DNA from: Aureimonas psammosilenae
GTDB lineage: Bacteria > Pseudomonadota > Alphaproteobacteria > Rhizobiales > Rhizobiaceae
Reading direction: 5' to 3'
Assembly (NCBI RefSeq): GCF_009176975.1
Contig: NZ_WEZG01000016.1
Location: 1-64,000 of the forward strand
Length of the DNA stretch: 64,000 nt
Shown here: piece by piece, positions 47,951 to 57,003 of the stretch
Numbering within the stretch: position 1 is the first letter of the stretch
Layout of the letters: each line of letters opens with the position of its first letter
Position numbers and translations under genes: made by a program
Notes under the pieces: model-generated
Database searches by the model: none
The model's input: the letters and a program-made list of their open reading frames with translations, nothing else
Told to the model about the DNA's origin: nothing

Positions 47951-47980
47951 AGGGCGGCCTTCGGGCTGCCCTTTCTTTTT
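47951..47980 (+). terminator. Rho-independent terminator of the large RTX gene
   Basis: A nine-base-pair stem (AGGGCGGCC with GGCTGCCCT) closes a TTCG tetraloop and is followed by TTCTTTTT. It starts 29 bases after the stop codon. This is a near-ideal intrinsic terminator and fits a strongly transcribed single gene. Confidence 0.9.
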
Positions 47981-48016
47981 GTAAAAGTCTTTTTGGTTTG
48001 CAAAAGAGACAGGCCG

Positions 48017-48661
48017 ATGGACCAAACGATCAACGAAAACCGGACTGTTCTTCACGTTGGATGTGGAGCGCAGAATCCTGAGAAACTCCCTGAATTCTTT
48101 CGTCTGCCGGGTTGGCGAGAGGTGCGCTTCGATATCGATCCGGACGTGAAGCCTGACATCATCGGCACCATGGTTGATATGGCGGCTGTCGAAACCGCTT
48201 CGGTCGACGCGCTTTATTCATCCCACAATGTCGAGCATCTTTACGCGCACGAAGTGCCGGTGGCCTTCGCCGAGTTCTTTCGCGTGCTGAAGCCCGGCGG
48301 TTTCGCCGTGATCACCTGCCCCGATTTGCAGTCACTGGGTCAGCTTCTCGCCGAGGGTAACCTGGAGGAAGCGGCCTATACGGCACCCGCCGGTCCCATC
48401 ACGCCGCTCGACATCCTCTACGGTTTTCGCCCGTCCATCGCACGGGGCAACCACTTCATGGCGCACAAGACCGGCTACACCAACCAGACCCTGGGGCAGA
48501 AGCTCGTTCAGGCGGGTTTCGCCAAAGTCACGGTGTCGAAGGGCCAATGCTTCGATCTCTGGGCGCGCGCCGAAAAGGCGGGGGGCGCCGCCCTCGCCGC
48601 GGAGCCCGTCAAACCAGCGCGGAAGACGGGTCGAGCGAGCCGGAAAAGCCTGTCAGCTTGA
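48017..48661 (+). CDS. Class I SAM-dependent methyltransferase
   Basis: A 214-residue methyltransferase. VLHVGCGAQN is motif I, FDIDPDVKPDIIG motif II, and SSHNVEHLYAHEVP with FRVLKPGGFAVITCPD are the later motifs. The tail (APAGPITPLDILYGFRP, then a basic end) is like small methyltransferases in polysaccharide clusters. The start at 48017 is ATG; the frame opens at 47993. Its 3' end overlaps the convergent metalloprotease gene by 53 bases. Confidence 0.85.
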   Translation: MDQTINENRTVLHVGCGAQNPEKLPEFFRLPGWREVRFDIDPDVKPDIIGTMVDMAAVETASVDALYSSHNVEHLYAHEVPVAFAEFFRVLKPGGFAVITCPDLQSLGQLLAEGNLEEAAYTAPAGPITPLDILYGFRPSIARGNHFMAHKTGYTNQTLGQKLVQAGFAKVTVSKGQCFDLWARAEKAGGAALAAEPVKPARKTGRASRKSLSA

Positions 48662-50600
48662 CGCCCCATTCGCCGGCGCGATTGTGGTCGTAGTCGGCGA
48701 AAAGATAGGTGTCTGCGCCCGCGCGCACCGCCACGTAGAGTGCACCCGCCGCGAAGGCGCCGCCAGCGGCAGCAAGAGCCTGTGCTCCGTCCGAAACCAC
48801 TGCTTGGATCTCGGTGAAGCGCGCGCCTGCGCCCGTGACCGAGAGATCCAGCCGGTCCACGCTTTCGAAGCCGACGATCTCGTCCATACTGGCCGCAAGA
48901 GAGTCGCCGTTTCCGATGACGAAGGTATCGGCGCCTTCGCCGCCGACCATGAGATCGCCGCCCGCGCCCCCGATGATCACGTCGTTACCGACGCCGCCGT
49001 AGATCGTGTCCTCGTTCGACCCGCCGATGATCACGTCGTCGCCGCCATTGCCGTAAATCAAGAGACGCCCGGTCGAGGAAAAGGCGTCGATCCGGTCCCC
49101 GCCATCCGTCGGGTCGCTGGCGGTGTTGCCGCCGAAAATCGTGGCCGAGCCGCTCGCGGTCACCACGATGCTGTCGTTGCCGGGGCCGCCGACGATCAGG
49201 GTGCTGGCGCCGGCATCGCCGGAGACGAGGCGGATCGCGTCGTTGCCGAAGCCGCCGTAGATTTCCACCCGCGCAGTGCCAGAAATCGAGGTGGTCAAGG
49301 TGTCGTTGCCGCCATTGCCGAAGATCTGCGCTAGGGCGTTCGGGCCGTTGCCCGTGAGGGTGATCGTATCGGCGAGATCGTTCGGATCGGCTGCCATGCC
49401 GCCGCCATAGAGCTGGACGTTGGCGCCCGGCACGATCTCGGCCGAAATCGTATCGGTGCCATAGCCCCCGTAAACGAGCGCCGAGCCCTGGCCGGCATAA
49501 AGTTGGTCGTCGCCGCCATTGCCGTAGATCGTGTCGTAGCCGTCTTCGCCGAAGATGACGTCGCCGATATCCGTTGGGTCGTTGACGCCCGAGCCGCCGT
49601 AAAAGAGGTCATCCCCCGCCCCGCCATGGAGCACGTCGCCATTGGCGCCGCCATAGATCGTGTCGTTACCGAGCCCGCCCGTCAGGTCGTTCGAGGCGGC
49701 ATTGCCGCGGATGAGGTCGTGTCCTGCGCCCGCGATGGCGTTTTCGATCAGGGAGCGCGTGTCGTTGTTGTAAAGAAGGGCGTTCGCCACGTTGCCAGGC
49801 GGGCGCTGCCCGTTGCCAAGATCGGCGAGGTCCCTTCCGAAGGACGTCCACCCTCCGGGCGTTAAATCGACTGACAGATTGGTGGAGAAGGCAGAAAGGT
49901 CGTAGGTGTCGATGCCGCCCCCGTCCCAGATGGTGTCTAAAACCGGGGTACCAGGCGTCCAGCGATAGGTGTCGGCGCCGGCATGGGACGCATAGTTCGC
50001 GCCGTAAAGCGTCTGGATCGCCGCGATGTCGGAGATCATCGGCGAGGTCGGGAAACTACCCTCGGCAACCGTATAGCCGAAGGACGCACCCGCATAGGAG
50101 CGATAGGACATCACCGAATAGGCAAGCTGATCCGAAATACCGGGATTGGCGCCTTCGTGCGGATGGCCGAGGCCCAGAGCGTGGCCGAGTTCGTGCACAT
50201 AGGCCATGTAGGCGTAGGAGCCCGTCACAGGCGACTGGGCGGCGATGCCCGTGCCGATCCAGACGTCACCGCCTTCCTGCAAGGTCGTCGGGAAATAAGC
50301 GAAGGCGGTATCGGCCGCGTTCGTCACGCCGACCCGGATGGTGGCGGTCGCAGCCAAGGTTTCCACGAAGTTCAGGTTGGCGACCGCCGACCACTCGGAC
50401 AAGGCGGCGCGGAACACCACCTGCTGTGAGGCACCCAAAGTCTGCACGCTGGAAGGATAGTTACCGTCATAGCCTGCGGAATAGTCGGACGACCGTGATG
50501 CGAAGCCGAAAGTGACAGTCGGATCGGACCAGCGCGAACCGACGAGCAGGGCATCGATCTCCGAGCGGCCGGTCATGGTCGCGGCTGTGATGGCGGGCAT
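48609..50600 (-). CDS. Serralysin-family (M10) zinc metalloprotease with RTX repeats
   Basis: A 663-residue secreted protease. The zinc site is HELGHALGLGHPH (His136, Glu137, His140, His146), followed by the Met-turn YSVMSYRSY (Met164). RTX repeats then cover about 290-560 (GGLGNDTIYGGANGDVL, IYGGVGNDVIIGGAGGDLM), with expanded turns such as YGGGMAADPNDLADTI. The C-terminus (ADTFVIGNGDSLA to PSSALV) is the M10 C-terminal/secretion region. No classic pro-peptide inhibitor is nearby. It should leave the cell via the adjacent divergent ABC/HlyD genes. Role could be processing of the RTX surface proteins or nutrient use. Confidence 0.93.
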   Translation of the reverse strand: MPAITAATMTGRSEIDALLVGSRWSDPTVTFGFASRSSDYSAGYDGNYPSSVQTLGASQQVVFRAALSEWSAVANLNFVETLAATATIRVGVTNAADTAFAYFPTTLQEGGDVWIGTGIAAQSPVTGSYAYMAYVHELGHALGLGHPHEGANPGISDQLAYSVMSYRSYAGASFGYTVAEGSFPTSPMISDIAAIQTLYGANYASHAGADTYRWTPGTPVLDTIWDGGGIDTYDLSAFSTNLSVDLTPGGWTSFGRDLADLGNGQRPPGNVANALLYNNDTRSLIENAIAGAGHDLIRGNAASNDLTGGLGNDTIYGGANGDVLHGGAGDDLFYGGSGVNDPTDIGDVIFGEDGYDTIYGNGGDDQLYAGQGSALVYGGYGTDTISAEIVPGANVQLYGGGMAADPNDLADTITLTGNGPNALAQIFGNGGNDTLTTSISGTARVEIYGGFGNDAIRLVSGDAGASTLIVGGPGNDSIVVTASGSATIFGGNTASDPTDGGDRIDAFSSTGRLLIYGNGGDDVIIGGSNEDTIYGGVGNDVIIGGAGGDLMVGGEGADTFVIGNGDSLAASMDEIVGFESVDRLDLSVTGAGARFTEIQAVVSDGAQALAAAGGAFAAGALYVAVRAGADTYLFADYDHNRAGEWGVKLTGFSGSLDPSSALV

Positions 50601-50796
50601 CGTCGTTCGTCTTCCTTAGCTTCCTGTGGCCGGATTGCCTTGCCGGAAGCGTATCATTTTTACTATACTGTAGCCGGTTGATGAACGGGGCGTTCCGACA
50701 AGTCGGAAAACTTCGAGAAAAACGAGGGCGGCCTTCAACCTGCCGCGATTGACTGGCGTGAGGGGTTCGCCCACCGCCTCCTTGCCCAGGACATCT

Positions 50797-52593
50797 ATGA
50801 GCCAAGACAAAAGTCTCGCGCCAGAAATGAAGGCCGCGCTGAAGGCAGCTTCGCGTCCTTTAGCGTTCTCCGCCTTGTTCTCCTTCGGCTCGAACATCCT
50901 GTTCTTGGCGATGCCGCTTTACATGACGCAGGTCTATTCGCGCGTCATTACCTCGGAGTCGGGAGCTACCCTGCTTTACCTAACGATCGCGGTGACCGGT
51001 GCGTTCATCGTGATGTCCCTTCTTGAAGAGCTGCGTGGGCGCATCCTCATCAAGATCGGCACCATGTTCGATCGCAAGCTCGCGCCGCGCTTGCTGGACG
51101 CCGTTGTCGCAGCAGGTCTCAGGGCAGGAAGGCCTGCGCGCTCGTCCGTGCTTCGCGACCTCGACACCTTCCGGCAAGGCATGGCCGGCTCAGTCACCAA
51201 TGCCGTTTTCGACGCCCCCTGGGCACCCGTCTTTCTGCTTGTCATCTGGATGGTGGACTGGCGCCTCGGCATGATCTCCACGATCGGCGCCGTTCTTCTT
51301 CTCGGCTTGGCCGTCATCAACGAATACGTGACGCGGCCCTCCATGCGCGAGGCCAATATCGCGGGCCAGCGTTCCTACAGTGCCACGGATTCAGGTCTTC
51401 GCAACGCGGAAGTCATCCACGCGATGGGCATGCTGCCCGGCCTTTCCAAGCGCTGGAACAAAGACCGGCTTCTGATGCTGGAAGCGCAAGAAAACGCTTC
51501 CGAGCGTGGCGGCACGGTTTCCGCCGCCATCCGGTTCCTTCGCATGTTCCTACAGGTCGCCATTCTAGCTGCCGGAGCTCTTCTCGTGATCGACGGTCTG
51601 ACAGGGCCCGGCGTGATGTTCGGCACGATGATGCTGATGGGCAAGGCTCTCGCCCCGGTGGAGCGAGCCGTAGGTTCGTGGCAGGCCATTATTCAGACCC
51701 GTCAGTCCTTCGATCGGCTGAACGGTCTTCTGAAGGAGTTCCCGCCGATGGAGGCCGGCATGGAGCTCCCAAGACCATCGGGGCGCTTGTCCGTTGAGCA
51801 GCTCGTTTATGCGTTCCCGGGCACCGCCAAGCCGATGTTGAAGAGCATCAACTTTGCCTTAGAGCCCGGTGACTGCCTTGGCCTGATTGGCCCGTCCGGC
51901 GCCGGCAAGTCTTCCTTGGCGCGACTTCTGATTGGCGTTGCACAACCAACCGCCGGTTCCGTTCGCCTCGACGGCGCCGAACTGCATTCCTGGGCACGCA
52001 GCCATATCGGACATCATATCGGCTACCTGCCTCAGGATGTGGAACTGTTTTCGGGAAGCGTGCGCGATAATATCGCGCGCTTCTCAGCCGCGCCGGACGA
52101 CGCAAAGGTGCTGGAAGCCGCCAAGATGGCTGGCATCCATGAGCTGATCCTGCGTCTGCCGAACGGCTACGACACTGAGCTCGGCGAGGGCGGGGCCCTG
52201 CTTTCCGTCGGCCAGCGTCAGCGCGTCGCTTTGGCCCGTGCCGTTTACGATCGTCCTTCGTTCGTCGTTCTGGACGAGCCCAATGCTAGTCTCGACTCTG
52301 ATGGTGAAAATGCGCTTCTCGCGGCGATCGTCGAGTTGCGCAAGATGGGGTCCACGGTGGTAGTGATCTCGCACCGCATGTCGGCACTGAAGTTCGCCAA
52401 CAAGATCCTGCTTCTACGGGACGGCGTCGTCGAGAATTTCGGGCCTCGCGATGCGGTACTGGCCAAGCTGATGCCGGCACCTGTCGCCCAGCCCGGGCCT
52501 GTCCAAGCCGTTCGAAACGATGCATCCAACCAGGGGACTCCGGGGCAGATCGCGGGTCCAAGCGCCAATCAAACCGCATCGCAGGCAAATTAA
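50797..52593 (+). CDS. Type I secretion ABC transporter, permease/ATPase (PrtD-like)
   Basis: A 598-residue inner-membrane transporter. Membrane helices cover about 30-310 (NILFLAMPLYMTQVYSRVI is the family's conserved first helix). The ATPase follows with Walker A GPSGAGKSS, signature LSVGQRQRVALARA (LSVGQ in place of LSGGQ, usual in this subgroup) and Walker B FVVLDEPNASLD. It should export RTX proteins without signal peptides together with the HlyD protein downstream and a TolC-type outer-membrane protein not in this window. It starts 197 bases from the divergent protease gene. Confidence 0.94.
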   Translation: MSQDKSLAPEMKAALKAASRPLAFSALFSFGSNILFLAMPLYMTQVYSRVITSESGATLLYLTIAVTGAFIVMSLLEELRGRILIKIGTMFDRKLAPRLLDAVVAAGLRAGRPARSSVLRDLDTFRQGMAGSVTNAVFDAPWAPVFLLVIWMVDWRLGMISTIGAVLLLGLAVINEYVTRPSMREANIAGQRSYSATDSGLRNAEVIHAMGMLPGLSKRWNKDRLLMLEAQENASERGGTVSAAIRFLRMFLQVAILAAGALLVIDGLTGPGVMFGTMMLMGKALAPVERAVGSWQAIIQTRQSFDRLNGLLKEFPPMEAGMELPRPSGRLSVEQLVYAFPGTAKPMLKSINFALEPGDCLGLIGPSGAGKSSLARLLIGVAQPTAGSVRLDGAELHSWARSHIGHHIGYLPQDVELFSGSVRDNIARFSAAPDDAKVLEAAKMAGIHELILRLPNGYDTELGEGGALLSVGQRQRVALARAVYDRPSFVVLDEPNASLDSDGENALLAAIVELRKMGSTVVVISHRMSALKFANKILLLRDGVVENFGPRDAVLAKLMPAPVAQPGPVQAVRNDASNQGTPGQIAGPSANQTASQAN

Positions 52594-52671
52594 TTCGTTG
52601 GCGAATGTGGATATGTCCAGGCGATATCGACTCCGATTATTCCGGAACGACAGCGTGAGAAAGAACATCTG

Positions 52672-54069
52672 ATGTCCGTTGTCGCTTTTAAAAAACCCTC
52701 CGAACTGGCGGAAGTCAAAAACGACGCCTTATCGACGGTGGTCCCTCCTATTCCGGTCGCCCGCGTCGAGTCGCCTGACGACTTCAACGCGAGCATCCGT
52801 CGGCCGATCGTGCTCGGCACCGCGATCGTCGCAATCTTCGTTGTTGGACTAGGTGCGCTTATGGCGATTGCACCGTTGGCTTCGGCGGTCGTCGCGTCCG
52901 CTGTCGTCAAAGTCGAAGATAACCGCAAGGTCGTAAAGCACAGGGATGGTGGCATCATCTCCAAAGTGCTCGTGCGCGACGGACAGACCGTCAATGCCGG
53001 CGATACTCTGGTGAAGATGGATGACGTCCAAGCGCGTTCCGCCTTCGATGTCTACGACAACCAGTATATGAACCTCATCGCGCAGCGAGCGCGCTTCATG
53101 GCAGAGGGCGCTGGTATCGAGCAGATCGCTTTCCCGCCGGCATTGGAAACTCGGATCGGAGAGCAAAGCGTAGCGGCGCTCATAACGGATCAGACCGCGC
53201 TTTTTCAAAAGCGCCGCCAAGCGCTCGACAACCAAGCGGACATTCTCAATCAGCGCATCGCTCAGCTTGATACGCGCATTTCCGGCTATCAAGCTCAGAT
53301 CGACTCGATCTCCCAGCAAAAGGATCTGTTCGACAAAGAGTTAAAGGGGACGAAGTCGCTGGCGTCGCAAGGCTACGCTTCACAGACCCGGGTCCATGAA
53401 CTGGAACGGGCAAGCACCGAACTCCTCGGCAAGCGGGGTGCTCTCCAGGCACAGATTGCGGAGTCCGAACAGGCTAAGGGTGAAGCTCGTCTACAAATCA
53501 ATCGCCTTTACGAAGACCGCCTCGCGGAAAGCAGCGAGGGAATGAGTAAGATCCAAGGCGACCTTGCCAACATCCTTCCGCGGCTCCAGGCGGCCAAGGC
53601 GACCCTCGATCTCACGACGGTGCGTGCACCGGCTTCCGGTCGCGTTTTTGGTCTCACCCAATATACCGACGGTGGGGTCGTCGCGCCCGGCGAGCGCATT
53701 CTCGAGATTGTGCCGGAAGGTAGTCCGATGATCGTCGAAGCTAGTGTCAATCCGAAGGATATCGCTGAGCTGAAGGCGGGTATGAGGGCCGAGGTGAAAT
53801 TGACCGCCTACAACCAGCGCACGACTCCTTCGGTTATTGGCGAGGTGACCAAGATTTCGGCTGATCGCATCACGACGGAGAACGGTGCGGCTTATTATGT
53901 TGCCGACGTGCGCATCGACCCGGCGTCGCTTTCTCACGCAGCTCAGGAACTGCGGCTCTATCCCGGTATGCCTGCGGAAGTGATCATCCCGACGAGCGAG
54001 CGCACGGCTCTCGACTACCTCATTTCCCCCGTCATTCATTCGATGGATCGCGCTTTCCGCGAGGAATGA
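52672..54069 (+). CDS. HlyD/PrtE-family membrane-fusion protein
   Basis: A 465-residue periplasmic adaptor for type I secretion. A single N-terminal membrane helix (about 42-68) is followed by a lipoyl-like half (VVKHRDGGIISKVLVRDGQT), a long alpha-hairpin coiled coil (about 150-305) and the second lipoyl half plus beta-barrel (TVRAPASGRVFGLTQYTDGG, VNPKDIAELKAGMRAEVKLT). It ends near DRAFREE. It lies 78 bases after the ABC gene, completing the two inner parts of the exporter. Confidence 0.94.
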   Translation: MSVVAFKKPSELAEVKNDALSTVVPPIPVARVESPDDFNASIRRPIVLGTAIVAIFVVGLGALMAIAPLASAVVASAVVKVEDNRKVVKHRDGGIISKVLVRDGQTVNAGDTLVKMDDVQARSAFDVYDNQYMNLIAQRARFMAEGAGIEQIAFPPALETRIGEQSVAALITDQTALFQKRRQALDNQADILNQRIAQLDTRISGYQAQIDSISQQKDLFDKELKGTKSLASQGYASQTRVHELERASTELLGKRGALQAQIAESEQAKGEARLQINRLYEDRLAESSEGMSKIQGDLANILPRLQAAKATLDLTTVRAPASGRVFGLTQYTDGGVVAPGERILEIVPEGSPMIVEASVNPKDIAELKAGMRAEVKLTAYNQRTTPSVIGEVTKISADRITTENGAAYYVADVRIDPASLSHAAQELRLYPGMPAEVIIPTSERTALDYLISPVIHSMDRAFREE

Positions 54070-54168
54070 TCCGAGGTTCCAGCAAGAAGGTCGTCCACCG
54101 ATTTTGGGGCCCCTTCTCATCTCCCGGCGTGTGTGCGTGCGGGCTTCTTATCCGTTTCCCGTTCGGTC

Positions 54169-55386
54169 ATGATCAAAAATAAGACGATCATCTTCATCCA
54201 TCAGAATTTCCCTGGCCAGTTTCTTCATCTGTGCCGGGAGCTTGCTACCCACAATAAAGTCTTCTTCATCAGCAAGCAGACGATCAATCGCCTCCCCAAT
54301 CTGACGCTGATCGCCTATCAGCCGAACCGCAGCGTCAATGCCAGCACCCATCCCTACCTGACGACGATCGAAGACGGCATTCTGCATGGTCAGGCGGTCG
54401 CTCGCATCCTGTTGCAATTGCAAAATCAGAATGTACGGCCCGACCTTATCGTTGGGCACAGCGGCTGGGGGGAAACGCAATTCGTCAAGGACATCTTCCC
54501 GGATGTTCCGCTGCTTTCTTATTTCGAGTTCTTCTACAGCGCCCAAGGCGCCGATGTCGGCTTCGATCCCGAGTTCCCAAGCAATCCAGAACTGCGCTTC
54601 CATCTGCGCAGCCGGAACCAACTTCTCCTAAGCTGCCTGGAGTCGACCGATCAGGGAATTTCTCCCACATGGTGGCAATCCAGCAGATTTCCGAAAGCTT
54701 ATGCTCCGAAAGTCCACACGATCCATGATGGGGTCGATACGACGACGCTCGTGCCGGCCAAGAAGCCATCCGTCACGTTCCCCAATGGTCTGACCTTCAA
54801 TGGATCAGTTCCGCTGGTCACTTTCGTCGCTCGCAACCTCGAACCATATCGGGGCTTTCACGTCTTCATGCGGGCGGCCGAGAAGATCCTCGCTCGGCAC
54901 CCTTCCCTCCACATCGTTGTGGTTGGTGGCGATGGCGTCAGCTATGGCGCCAAGCTGCCCGAGGGGGAAACCTACAGAGCACGCGCTTTAAAGGAAGTGA
55001 CGATCGACGAGAAGCGTCTGCATTTCGTTGGCCGCATCGAGTACGATGTCTTCCGCAAGATGCTCCAGACATCGGACGCCCACATCTATCTGACCTACCC
55101 GTTCGTTCTGTCCTGGTCGATGATCGAAGCCATGTCGAGCGAGTGCCTTCTGATCGGATCTCAAACGGCACCGGTGGAAGAGGTCATCCGTCACGAGCAG
55201 AACGGCATCCTGGTGAACTTCTTCGACCCGGATGCCATCGCTTCCGCCGTGGTCGAGGCCGTACGCCATCCGAAGCGGTTCCAAGACATGCGACGTGCCG
55301 CCAGGCGAACCGCGATCGATCGTTACGATCTCCATGGAGTATCCCTGCCGCGCCAGAAGGCACTGATGCAGGACATGATGGGCTGA
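54169..55386 (+). CDS. Family 4 glycosyltransferase
   Basis: A 405-residue GT-B transferase. IFIHQNFPGQFLHLCRELA begins the fold, and the N-terminal domain has VGHSGWGETQFVKDIFPDVP and YFEFFYSAQGADVGFDPEF, usual in a bacterial GT4 subgroup. The C-terminal domain has VARNLEPYRGFHVFMRA and the nucleotide-sugar site FVLSWSMIEAMSSECLLIGS. ATG at 54169 is preferred; the frame opens at a GTG 36 bases upstream. It follows the secretion genes on the same strand. The sugar is unknown. Confidence 0.9.
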   Translation: MIKNKTIIFIHQNFPGQFLHLCRELATHNKVFFISKQTINRLPNLTLIAYQPNRSVNASTHPYLTTIEDGILHGQAVARILLQLQNQNVRPDLIVGHSGWGETQFVKDIFPDVPLLSYFEFFYSAQGADVGFDPEFPSNPELRFHLRSRNQLLLSCLESTDQGISPTWWQSSRFPKAYAPKVHTIHDGVDTTTLVPAKKPSVTFPNGLTFNGSVPLVTFVARNLEPYRGFHVFMRAAEKILARHPSLHIVVVGGDGVSYGAKLPEGETYRARALKEVTIDEKRLHFVGRIEYDVFRKMLQTSDAHIYLTYPFVLSWSMIEAMSSECLLIGSQTAPVEEVIRHEQNGILVNFFDPDAIASAVVEAVRHPKRFQDMRRAARRTAIDRYDLHGVSLPRQKALMQDMMG

Positions 55387-55407
55387 TACCGAACTGTCGG
55401 ACCAGTC

Positions 55408-56163
55408 TCAGGAATGAGAAGAAGGTCCGACATAGCGGTTCATGACCTCTTCGAACGGTCCATCGTCTATGATGGCCCCATGCTCCAACCGAATGGCTCG
55501 CTCGCACAGATTGGCCAGAAGGCTGCGGCTATGAGAGGCTAGAACGAGGATGCCTGCTTCGTCCACGAAGGTACGGATACGCGCTTGCGCCTTTTCCAGG
55601 AAGGCCGCGTCGCCGGCACCGATCCCTTCGTCCAGAAGGAGGATTTCCGGCTTGATGCTGGTGGAAACCGCAAAGGAAAGCCTGGTCTGCATACCCATCG
55701 AATAGGTGCGGATCGGCATTTCCAAGAACTGGCCGAGTTCGGTGAATTCGGCGATTTGATCGAGACGGTCTTCGACTTCTTTGCGCGATAAACCGAGGAA
55801 CAGCCCCCGCAAACGGATGTTGTCGTAACCCGTAGCATCGGGGTCCATGCCGAAGCCGATATCGAAAAGCGGCGCGATCTTGCCTTCGATGCGCAAACGC
55901 CCGGTTTGAGGCGGATAGATGCCGGCGAGCACCCGCAAAAGCGTTGTCTTGCCGGCTCCATTATGTCCGATAAGCGCGATGCGCTCCCCATGCCGGACCG
56001 ACAGCGTGATGTTGCGCAGGGCCTCCACGCGCGTGCGATGCCGAGCATCCGAGCCGATCTTGCCGCCTGTCGCCCCGCTGAAAATTCGGTTGCGTAGGGA
56101 TCTCGACGATGCGCCGTAGATGGGAAAGTCGACGCTGACGTCGCTGAGTTCGATCGAATTCAC
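55408..56163 (-). CDS. ABC transporter ATPase for polysaccharide export (Wzt/KpsT type)
   Basis: A 251-residue ATPase. Walker A is GHNGAGKTTLL, the signature is YSMGMQTRLSFAV (replacing LSGGQ, as in KpsT/Wzt proteins), and Walker B is LLLDEGIGAGDAAF. There is no C-terminal carbohydrate-binding domain, so this is the short Wzt/KpsT form, which typically exports a glycan with an independent reducing-end terminator. It is six bases downstream of the permease gene. Together they should export the glycan built by the locus. Confidence 0.93.
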   Translation of the reverse strand: MNSIELSDVSVDFPIYGASSRSLRNRIFSGATGGKIGSDARHRTRVEALRNITLSVRHGERIALIGHNGAGKTTLLRVLAGIYPPQTGRLRIEGKIAPLFDIGFGMDPDATGYDNIRLRGLFLGLSRKEVEDRLDQIAEFTELGQFLEMPIRTYSMGMQTRLSFAVSTSIKPEILLLDEGIGAGDAAFLEKAQARIRTFVDEAGILVLASHSRSLLANLCERAIRLEHGAIIDDGPFEEVMNRYVGPSSHS

Positions 56164-56169
56164 GAGTGT

Positions 56170-57003
56170 TCAGAGCCAGTAAGGAATACGCCAGCGGAAG
56201 CGAGCGTAAAAAAGCAAGGCCGCCGCGCAGTTGAGAGCGGTGAAGACGAGAGCGAAGATCCAGGAATTCATGCTGGGCGCATTATGCAGGAGAGGCCCCC
56301 TGACGACTTCGATCAAATGATAGAAGGGGTTCCATTCGGCGATGATCTGACGCTGCTTCAGGTTGTCCACATGCCAGATCACCGGCGTGACGAAGAAAAG
56401 CGTCTGGATCAGATTGGCCATCAAAGGTGGAATATCGCGGAAGCGGGCGCTCAGCGTGCCAAACAGCAACGAGAAGGCGAGGCCATTCACGATGAGGAGG
56501 GCGAAGCCAAGTACCGCGAGCACTCCTTCAGCGCCGGGATTGATGCCGAAGAAGATCAGAACCAGCGCGATAATGACCGCGTTATGCAAGAAGATGATGA
56601 TGGATCGCCAAACCAGACGATAGACATGAATGCTGAGAGGGGCCGGCATTTGTTTGATCGCCGCTTCCGCACCCGTAAAGGCTGTGCATCCTTCCAAGAT
56701 AAATCCTGAAAGGAGTGTCCACACCACGATGCCGATGCACAGATATGGCAGGTAATCGGCCATGGCGATGCCGAACAACGTGCCATAGGTAATGCCAAGG
56801 CCAACCACGAAAGCGGCAAGAGTCAACGTTACCCAGAACGGCCCCATGATCGAGCGGCGGTATCTTTGACGAACATCCAGCCAGCCGAGAGTGCCCCAAA
56901 GATCAACGAGACGCAGTCCGTGGATGAGCTCGCCGAGCGTGGAGCGAATAGGCGCGCGCCGATAGCTTCGAAAATCGTGCTCGATGATGGCGGGATTGGA
57001 CAG
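56170..57003 (-). CDS. ABC-2 permease for polysaccharide export (Wzm/KpsM type), non-ATG start
   Basis: An integral membrane partner of the ATPase with six helices. The first ATG (56847) falls inside the conserved core at MGPFWVTLTL and would give only 225 residues, cutting off a block that is conserved in the family (GWLDVRQRYRRSI). The frame stays open upstream to a TAG near 57037 but contains no ATG, GTG or TTG. CTG at 57003, with GGAG nine bases upstream, gives 277 residues, the normal family length (SNPAIIEHDFRSYRR start). I annotate that start as the best option. Confidence 0.82.
   Translation of the reverse strand: MSNPAIIEHDFRSYRRAPIRSTLGELIHGLRLVDLWGTLGWLDVRQRYRRSIMGPFWVTLTLAAFVVGLGITYGTLFGIAMADYLPYLCIGIVVWTLLSGFILEGCTAFTGAEAAIKQMPAPLSIHVYRLVWRSIIIFLHNAVIIALVLIFFGINPGAEGVLAVLGFALLIVNGLAFSLLFGTLSARFRDIPPLMANLIQTLFFVTPVIWHVDNLKQRQIIAEWNPFYHLIEVVRGPLLHNAPSMNSWIFALVFTALNCAAALLFYARFRWRIPYWL

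Noticed and set aside
51848-52105. Minus-strand frames within the type I secretion ABC gene
   Set aside because: They lie opposite the Walker A region and have no start signals or homology.
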